DNA of 5,692 nt from Anaerolineales bacterium. Lineage in GTDB: Bacteria > Chloroflexota > Anaerolineae > 4572-78 > NAK82. The position numbers were made by a program, and so were the translations under genes. The notes beneath the pieces were generated by a model. It saw only the letters and a program-made list of their open reading frames with translations, was not told the origin of the DNA and made no database searches. How positions within the stretch are numbered: the stretch's first letter is position 1; each line of letters begins with the position of its first letter. Below are positions 1 through 4,491 of this stretch, piece by piece. The stretch spans positions 1-5,692 of the forward strand of contig JAHELX010000422.1 in assembly GCA_024643945.1 (NCBI GenBank). Reading direction: 5' to 3'.

Positions 1-2152
1 TTTGCAGCAGCATCTCGTCCAGTGTGTACCAATAAGCCTGCAGCCAGGGCCGGACCCGCGTAGAAGGAGGCACCCGCGCTTCGGCTGCCTGTTGGCTGCG
101 ATACACCACGTCGTAGGGATGAGCCGATGGGTCGCCATAGCCCAGGTTACCGGGACGGAAGGTGGACGGGTAGACCATGGGACACAGGTAATCGACAAGG
201 GGGGCCACGTCGATCACCCGCTGGCCGATGCTCATGTCGCTCTCCGCCTCCACCCACGCCGTCAGGCCGAACACATCGGCGGAGGTGAAGACCCCGTAAG
301 GCCGCAATGCCTGCGTCACGCGGCGGGTGAATTCGCGGACGGCAGCCGTGCGCGTCTCCAGCGTGTTCTCCTCGGCATAGACGATAGCCCCAATGTTTCC
401 ATCCGACGGGAAGCGCAGGTAGTCGAACTGCACCTCGTCAAAGCCCAGGGCAGCCACTTCCTGGGCAATCGCAATGTTGTAGTCCCACACTTCCTCCCGG
501 AAAGGATCCCCCCAGCCCAGCCCCTCGCCGTCAGTCCAGACAGTGCCGTCGGCGCGCTGCACGGCCAGTTCGGGGACGCCCAAGGCCAGCGGGTTATCCT
601 TAAAAACGACGATGCGGGCCACGCTATAGATGCCGCGTGCCCTGGCTTCTGCCAGCAGCTCATCCATAGCTATCCACCCTTCACGCTCGCCATTCACCCC
701 CAAATCAAGGGCCATCTGAACCCGGCTATCGTAGGCCAGATAGCCCCGGTCGCCTTTCACGTCCACCACCAGGGCGTTGAGATCGGTGCGATCTATCAGG
801 TCCAGTAACCCCCGCACAGTGTCGGGCCTGGACAACAGGCCAAAGGGGATGTAAATCCCGCGCACGTGGAAGGGCGTCAGCCCCAGATCCAGGCAAAGGG
901 GGCCGGGGGCGGGCGGCTCCTGGGCACACGGGGCGGTCTGTACGTCGAGCGAGGGGCGGGTGGCGGTGCCGGTCGCCAGCGACAGGGACGCTTTGCGAAA
1001 GCCGGGCGCCTTGATCGTGATACCCAGATCGCCGGGAAGTTCGGCAATGCGGTAGAAGCCGGAGTCGTCGGCGGTCAGGACCTGATCCCCAACGTAGAGA
1101 GTTGCGCCTGGCACCGGCTGGCCAGTGTCGCCGTCACGCACCACACCTTGCATCGCATAAGGGCGCATCGTCACTTCCAGGCGCGCCTCACCCTGGTAAG
1201 CGACTTCGGTGGTCACATAGCCCTCACGCGTGAGCTGCAATCCGGTCCCCGGCGGGATGCGGCTGAATTGTGCGCCCTCAGCCGTCACAGTATGCGTAAT
1301 CTCCCCCGCGCGCGCCACCGTGCCCGGCAGCGAGGCGCCCGTCAGCCCATCGCGGGCAGTGACGACCAGGCGGCGAGGTTCCACGGCGATCATTAACGCT
1401 TCCTCGCCATTGTATGTTACCTGGGCCGGCAGGAAAATCTCAGGGGGCACGATCTGGATGGAGACTCCCGTCGCCACCCCGTGCAGTTGAAAGCGCCCCA
1501 ACTCGTCGCTGCCTACCGTTTGCTCACCCAGGCCAAGGGCCACGTTGGGCAGGGGCTGCCCGTTGTCGGCGGCGTGCACAGTTCCGGTCACAGTATTCGG
1601 CGTCAGTGCTATCCACCACTCAGTGCTGGGCGCGAGAGACTGGTAACCGGTGATGACCCAACTCCATTCCAGATAGCCGGGAGCGCCGACAGTTACCTCG
1701 GCGGGGGGAACCAGCCGGGTCAAGGTGAAGCGCCCCACAGCGTCGGCAGTCGTCGCGCTGTTGCCGCTCATCACTTCGGCGCCGGCCAGCGGTTGCGCTG
1801 TCCAGGCATCCACTACCTCCCCGGTCAGATGCATTGGGCGCAACGCCATATCGGCGACCGCGCGTTTCTGCCACCACGCCCATTCGATCGGCTGCGCCTG
1901 GCGATAGTAACCCTTCGCCTCGACCACGAGCCGCTCTGCGCCTCGCAACTCAGCCAGTTCGAAACGACCGTCCGCACCGGTCAGCCCCGAAAGCTGGCCA
2001 AGGCGGAGCATGGCCCCGGCCACCGGCTCTCCGCTGTCGCTATCCACCACCTGGCCGGTCACCACTTTGTCTTTGACATATATAACCCCGGCCATCATCC
2101 AAACGCCGGCGACCAATAGGGTCAGGACCACAACGAGGTAAGGCTTTCTCAC
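1..2152 (-). CDS. Membrane-anchored multidomain protein: five carboxypeptidase-regulatory-like repeats plus DUF4015 putative glycosyl hydrolase (C-terminus cut by window edge)
   Basis: Seen: reading leftward from a GTG at 2152, 717 codons are open with no stop. The N-terminus MRKPYLVVVLTLLVAG is a basic n-region followed by a hydrophobic segment (about residues 5-26), so a signal anchor or signal peptide exporting the rest. Five beta-type repeats follow (about 31-105, 109-184, 188-258, 262-331, 334-403). Each opens like VTGQVVDSDSGEPVAGA and most carry a GRF/GFY turn (62, 140, 219, 365). After a Pro-rich linker, residues 430-717 match the DUF4015 (PF13200) putative glycosyl hydrolase family: VRGIYIPFG, LVVDVKGD (D464), ARIVVFKD (512-519), FDEVQFDYLRFPSDG (571-585), SADVFG (D626) and CPMVYPS (657-663). 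Known: this family is predicted to be a TIM barrel related to glycosidases; its substrate is not established. Inferred: a cell-surface carbohydrate-active or wall-binding protein. About 30 further residues would complete the barrel. The start is uncertain: no strong ribosome site, and an in-frame TTG lies at 2203. Confidence 0.9.
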   Translation of the reverse strand, partial: MRKPYLVVVLTLLVAGVWMMAGVIYVKDKVVTGQVVDSDSGEPVAGAMLRLGQLSGLTGADGRFELAELRGAERLVVEAKGYYRQAQPIEWAWWQKRAVADMALRPMHLTGEVVDAWTAQPLAGAEVMSGNSATTADAVGRFTLTRLVPPAEVTVGAPGYLEWSWVITGYQSLAPSTEWWIALTPNTVTGTVHAADNGQPLPNVALGLGEQTVGSDELGRFQLHGVATGVSIQIVPPEIFLPAQVTYNGEEALMIAVEPRRLVVTARDGLTGASLPGTVARAGEITHTVTAEGAQFSRIPPGTGLQLTREGYVTTEVAYQGEARLEVTMRPYAMQGVVRDGDTGQPVPGATLYVGDQVLTADDSGFYRIAELPGDLGITIKAPGFRKASLSLATGTATRPSLDVQTAPCAQEPPAPGPLCLDLGLTPFHVRGIYIPFGLLSRPDTVRGLLDLIDRTDLNALVVDVKGDRGYLAYDSRVQMALDLGVNGEREGWIAMDELLAEARARGIYSVARIVVFKDNPLALGVPELAVQRADGTVWTDGEGLGWGDPFREEVWDYNIAIAQEVAALGFDEVQFDYLRFPSDGNIGAIVYAEENTLETRTAAVREFTRRVTQALRPYGVFTSADVFGLTAWVEAESDMSIGQRVIDVAPLVDYLCPMVYPSTFRPGNLGYGDPSAHPYDVVYRSQQAAEARVPPSTRVRPWLQAYWYTLDEMLLQ
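944..2062 (-). repeat. Five tandem carboxypeptidase-regulatory-like (CarboxypepD_reg) protein domains
   Basis: Within the large leftward protein, residues about 31-403 form five diverged units of 70-76 residues. The opening strand and loop recur as VTGQVVDSDSGEPVAGA, LTGEVVDAWTAQPLAGA, VTGTVHAADNGQPLPN, LVVTARDGLTGASLPG and MQGVVRDGDTGQPVPGA. A second motif (DGRFEL, VGRFTL, LGRFQL, then SGFYRI) recurs in units 1, 2, 3 and 5. Unit 4 has lost the GRF turn (AQFSRI) and is the most diverged. Such transthyretin-like beta sandwiches are common as spacers or binding modules in exported proteins. Divergence at the DNA level is high, so this is old duplication and not a recent tandem array. Confidence 0.85.
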
Positions 2153-2208
2153 AGTAAAGGTTTCCCGGCGTCCGTCACGCCTTCCATCACTTTCACCGAT
2201 CAAGATCG

Positions 2209-2607
2209 TCAGGAATCATCAGACTTCGCGAACTCGTAAATGATGTATCCCTCTGCACGGACTTGAGTCATAAACACTCGTGTCCGTTCATCTCCTGAAG
2301 AGCGGAACTGAGCCATCGTCCGAAACTGGGGCGAAATCTGGCGACCACATGCCAGAAACAAAGGATAGGTTTCATTAACCAATTCCTCTTCAACCTCCGG
2401 TGGAACCAAACTATTGCTCAGGACCAAGAGATCGATGTCCGAATGCATAGGCATCCAGTCAGGCCACACGTCGCCCCGCGCTGTCGAGCCAAACAGCCAA
2501 ATCTGAACCAGGTTCTTGCCGAGGCGCTCGGCCAGGATGGAGATAAATCGGAGCACACAGTCACGCTCGGTTTCGCTGAAGTGAGCTGATATCTGCTTCG
2601 CATCCAT
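2209..2607 (-). CDS. Small nucleotidyltransferase-fold (MNT-like) protein
   Basis: A 132-residue protein starting MDAKQISAHFSETERD. The ATG at 2607 is chosen because GGAGGA lies 7 bases upstream (2615-2620). Longer in-frame starts up to 2700 fall inside the promoter. An N-terminal helix (12-30) precedes the nucleotidyltransferase core: strand VQIWLFGSTARGD (35-46), then SDIDLLVLS with D57 and D59 as metal ligands. The C-terminal part ISPQFRT...FMTQVRAEGYIIYE resembles the tail of small MNT proteins. Known: the pol-beta-type nucleotidyltransferase superfamily transfers nucleotides to proteins, tRNA or small molecules, and many small members are antitoxins paired with HEPN proteins. Odd: the GS-to-DxD spacing is 15 residues where GSx10DxD is usual, because of a segment around WMPMH (51-55). 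There is no acidic residue at the expected third carboxylate strand (ISPQF), so catalysis is uncertain. No HEPN partner is visible. It lies just upstream of the surface hydrolase gene on the same strand. GC content is lower than in its neighbours. Confidence 0.88.
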   Translation of the reverse strand: MDAKQISAHFSETERDCVLRFISILAERLGKNLVQIWLFGSTARGDVWPDWMPMHSDIDLLVLSNSLVPPEVEEELVNETYPLFLACGRQISPQFRTMAQFRSSGDERTRVFMTQVRAEGYIIYEFAKSDDS

Positions 2608-2650
2608 CGCGCATTCCTCCGGCAGGGCTCCAACAGCGCATAACATAACT

Positions 2651-2708
2651 ATTACCCAAATCTTGGGCCTGATTATAGCACATCCGGTATGTGTGCCCAA
2701 TTACCCAA
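2651..2708. promoter_or_regulatory. Possible operator: two ATTACCCAA direct repeats and a CCCAA-N3-TTGGG dyad around the promoter
   Basis: ATTACCCAA occurs at 2651-2659 and again at 2700-2708, on either side of the predicted promoter. The first copy also forms a 13-bp dyad, CCCAA ATC TTGGG (2655-2667), which covers the predicted transcription start. This arrangement would suit a repressor binding both flanks, perhaps the gene product itself, but no DNA-binding domain is evident in the MNT protein. The repeat is short and could be chance. Confidence 0.3.
2672..2700 (-). promoter_or_regulatory. Sigma70-type extended -10 promoter of the nucleotidyltransferase gene
   Basis: On the minus strand, TGCTATAAT gives a perfect -10 (2677-2672) with the TG extension. 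TTGGGC (2700-2695) sits exactly 17 bp upstream as a partial -35. The predicted start of transcription is near 2665, about 58 bases before the ATG at 2607. No terminator-like hairpin is seen between this gene and the next leftward gene, so the transcript may continue into the surface hydrolase gene. Confidence 0.6.
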
Positions 2709-2791
2709 GCCACCTACACGCCTCTGCCTGATTACACCTGTCCAGACTGCACTGCTTGCCCTTATGAAATCGGATCCGGATTGACTGAAGC

Positions 2792-2820
2792 TTGCACCCA
2801 GCCGTGCCGTGTGCTACACT
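2792..2820 (+). promoter_or_regulatory. Promoter-like sequence upstream of the long hairpin
   Basis: TTGCAC (2792-2797), a 17-bp spacer and TACACT (2815-2820) preceded by TGC form a weak sigma70-like promoter with an extended -10, pointing rightward. Transcription would start near 2827, inside the left arm of the hairpin at 2819-2896. No coding gene follows closely; the aminotransferase begins about 310 bases later. It could be a distal promoter for that operon, a small-RNA promoter, or chance. Confidence 0.3.
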
Positions 2821-2896
2821 AGTGGGTCATTTGTCACGAACATTGCCATTGTTTACGCTTGGGAAATGGCAATAAGCATGCCAAGTGACCCCCTAG
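2819..2896. repeat. Imperfect inverted repeat, about 78 bp, able to form a long hairpin
   Basis: The outer arms 2820-2831 (TAGTGGGTCATT) and 2884-2895 (AGTGACCCCCTA) pair at 10 of 12 positions. An inner perfect 9-bp stem pairs ATTGCCATT (2842-2850) with AATGGCAAT (2865-2873) around a 14-base loop. Positions between the stems pair partly. Both outer ends carry CTAG. It has no U-tract, so it is not a classic terminator. It could be a miniature inverted-repeat element, a structured RNA or a regulatory leader. A further AAATGACC at 2915-2922 can pair alternatively with GGTCATTT at 2825-2832. Confidence 0.6.
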
Positions 2897-3070
2897 GCAT
2901 ATGACTAGTAAGCTAAATGACCAGAAAGAAGGCACATGTGCTGGACTACATCTACCCCGAAGATGCCAGCGTATCCTCCCTGACGCCCCCGATAGCTTCA
3001 CCCTCACCCCCTCGCCCACTGCAATATACTCATCGCACCAGAGCGTAACTATGCCCATTCTCATGGGTTA

Positions 3071-3079
3071 TGTTACAAT
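3071..3079 (+). promoter_or_regulatory. Extended -10 promoter element of the aminotransferase operon
   Basis: TGTTACAAT contains TACAAT (five of six to consensus) with the TGn extension. No good -35 is seen at the proper distance, which extended -10 promoters tolerate. Predicted transcription starts near 3086, leaving an untranslated leader of about 55 bases before the ATG at 3141. Confidence 0.45.
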
Positions 3080-3140
3080 GGGCTGAGAGTTCCCCAAAGA
3101 GGCATGGTCAATACTCATCTCAGCCAAGGGAGGCATTTCT

Positions 3141-4421
3141 ATGTTCATCGGCCAACAATCCAAGGCGCAAATCCTCGAAGATTACGCCCGTTACGTGAAT
3201 CCGGGCCGCGTGTCGGTCTTCCAACAGATGGGGCTCGACTTTGTGCCGGGCCGGCGCAAGGGGGTGTGGCTGTGGGACGTCGATGGAAGTCGCAAGCTTT
3301 TAAACTGTCGCTGCTCGGGAGGGGTGTTCAACCTGGGTCACCGCCCGCCGCGCGTGGTCGAAGCCTTGAAGGCGGCGCTGGACGAGATTGACGTGGGCGA
3401 CCACATGCTGCTGGACGAGATGCGGGCCGCGCTGGGCAAGCGACTGGCTCAATTCACGCCGGGAGACATTCAATATTCCACCTTCTCGCCTGGTGGTGCC
3501 GAGGCCATTGACGTGGCCATCAAGCTGGCACGAGGCTATACCGGACGGCCAGGCGTTATCTCGGTGAAAGGAGGCTACCATGGCCACACCGGCTTTGCCC
3601 TGGCGACCGGCGAGGATTCCTTCCGGGGCAAGTTCGGACCCATGCCGCCCGGCTTCAGCAAGGTCCCTTTCGGTGACGCCGACGCACTGGCAGGGGCCGT
3701 GAACGAGGAGACGGCCGCCGTCATCATCGAGACTATCCCCGCCACGGCCGGCATGCTCATCCCCCCCGACGACTACTACCCCCGCGTGCGCGAGATCTGT
3801 GACGCCCACGGCACGCAGCTCATCATTGACGAGGTGCAGTCGGGACTGGGGCGGACCGGTCGCATGTGGGCCATCGAGGAATGGGAGGTGGTGCCCGACA
3901 TCCTGGTCAGCGGCAAGGGCCTCAGCGGCGCGCTTTACCCCATGTCAGCTACCTGCCATCGCCCTCACCTGGATGCCTTCTTCCAGGAGAATCCCTTCAT
4001 CCACCTCTCGTCTTTTGGCGGGGCGGCGCTGGGCTGTGTGGCCGCGTTGGCCATGCTGGATCAAATCGCCGAGCCAGGCTTTATGGAACACGTCCAGGCC
4101 ATGGGCGACCGCTTTGAGGATGGCTTCGCCGAGTTACGTTCGCGTTATGAGATCGTCGCCGGCTGGCGGCAACGGGGATTGATGGTCGGCTTCGAGCTGA
4201 TAGACCCGCGCATGGGACCGGCTATGAGCGCCGCCCTGGCACAGAACGGCGTGCTGGCCGTCTTTGCCAATCACCGGCCCAACACTGTCCAGATCATGCC
4301 CCCCCTCATCATCCAGCCTGACGAAGTCGATTTTGTGCTGGAGGCGCTGGATCGGTCGTTAGCCTTCATCACGCTGCATCCTGAGATGATGGAATTGATT
4401 CCAGCGGTGGGGGTAATTTGA
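3141..4421 (+). CDS. Class III PLP-dependent aminotransferase
   Basis: A complete 426-residue protein, a normal length for class III (ornithine/4-aminobutyrate-type) aminotransferases, and expected to be cytoplasmic. The start ATG has AAGGGAGG (3126-3133) seven bases upstream. Visible motifs in order: GVFNLGH in the N-terminal part; GGAEA (118-122), which binds the cofactor phosphate; GGYHGHTG with Y146 and H147 stacking on PLP; LIIDEVQSGLGRTG with D230 contacting the pyridine nitrogen and Q233; SGKGLSG with K259, the Schiff-base lysine; SSFGG (290-294), where S291 takes the place usually held by Thr; and a C-terminal small domain. Known: the family moves amino groups, often from omega-amines, to a 2-oxo acid. 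All catalytic residues appear intact, but the substrate cannot be assigned from sequence; the KGLSGALYP segment recalls ornithine-aminotransferase-like members. The PEP-synthase-like gene follows 70 bp downstream on the same strand and is probably co-transcribed, although a long palindrome lies between them. Confidence 0.95.
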   Translation: MFIGQQSKAQILEDYARYVNPGRVSVFQQMGLDFVPGRRKGVWLWDVDGSRKLLNCRCSGGVFNLGHRPPRVVEALKAALDEIDVGDHMLLDEMRAALGKRLAQFTPGDIQYSTFSPGGAEAIDVAIKLARGYTGRPGVISVKGGYHGHTGFALATGEDSFRGKFGPMPPGFSKVPFGDADALAGAVNEETAAVIIETIPATAGMLIPPDDYYPRVREICDAHGTQLIIDEVQSGLGRTGRMWAIEEWEVVPDILVSGKGLSGALYPMSATCHRPHLDAFFQENPFIHLSSFGGAALGCVAALAMLDQIAEPGFMEHVQAMGDRFEDGFAELRSRYEIVAGWRQRGLMVGFELIDPRMGPAMSAALAQNGVLAVFANHRPNTVQIMPPLIIQPDEVDFVLEALDRSLAFITLHPEMMELIPAVGVI

Positions 4422-4426
4422 CACAG

Positions 4427-4466
4427 GAGGCAGGCACTTGCCGCATATGCGGCAAGTGCCTGCCTC
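4427..4466. repeat. Perfect 40-bp palindrome between two co-directional genes
   Basis: The 20-base arm GAGGCAGGCACTTGCCGCAT (4427-4446) is followed immediately by its exact reverse complement (4447-4466), with no spacer. As RNA this is about 18 GC-rich base pairs with a four-base AUAU loop. It begins 5 bases after the aminotransferase stop and ends 25 bases before the next start. No U-run follows (TCATCTGATAATTA), so it is not a standard intrinsic terminator. It may dampen read-through, protect the 3' end of the upstream message, bind a dimeric protein, or be a member of a dispersed palindromic repeat family. Confidence 0.9.
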
Positions 4467-4491
4467 TCATCTGATAATTAGGGGAAGAGCA

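Larger units (their letters stand above)
2701..3140. other. Divergent intergenic region without a convincing gene
   Basis: About 440 bases between the leftward promoter and the rightward aminotransferase gene. It contains a promoter-like sequence at 2792-2820, an imperfect long hairpin at 2819-2896, a 10-bp palindrome GCACATGTGC at 2932-2941, and the aminotransferase promoter and ribosome site at its right end. Short open frames on both strands (2901-3086 forward, 3064-2834 reverse) lack ribosome sites and recognisable protein features. From about 2942 to 3065 nothing was identified. Confidence 0.7.

Noticed and set aside
2..808. Long rightward open frame (268 codons) opposite the surface hydrolase gene
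   Set aside because: It is antisense to the DUF4015 domain, whose conserved motifs are read on the other strand. Its translation is low-complexity and rich in His, Gly and Arg with no recognisable domain.
1481..2119. Rightward open frame of 212 codons
   Set aside because: It mirrors the beta-repeat part of the leftward protein. GC-rich coding DNA commonly leaves the opposite strand open, and no ribosome site or family is visible.
2209..2700. Longer 163-residue start for the nucleotidyltransferase
   Set aside because: The extra 31 codons cover the predicted -10 and -35 elements, whereas the ATG at 2607 has a well-placed GGAGGA.
2834..3064. Leftward 76-codon frame in the intergenic region
   Set aside because: It has no ribosome site, overlaps the inverted repeat, and its product resembles no family; one hydrophobic patch is not enough support.
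2901..3086. Rightward 61-codon frame in the intergenic region
   Set aside because: It has no Shine-Dalgarno sequence and no recognisable features, and it ends across the aminotransferase promoter.
3104..3391. Possible leader peptide or overlapping gene starting before the aminotransferase
   Set aside because: It overlaps the aminotransferase by about 250 bases in another frame, and its start has poorly spaced ribosome signals. The real start at 3141 has a strong one.
4427..4466. Rho-independent terminator after the aminotransferase
   Set aside because: The stem is ideal but no run of T follows on the plus strand (TCATCTGATAATTA), so it was kept as a palindrome of unknown role.
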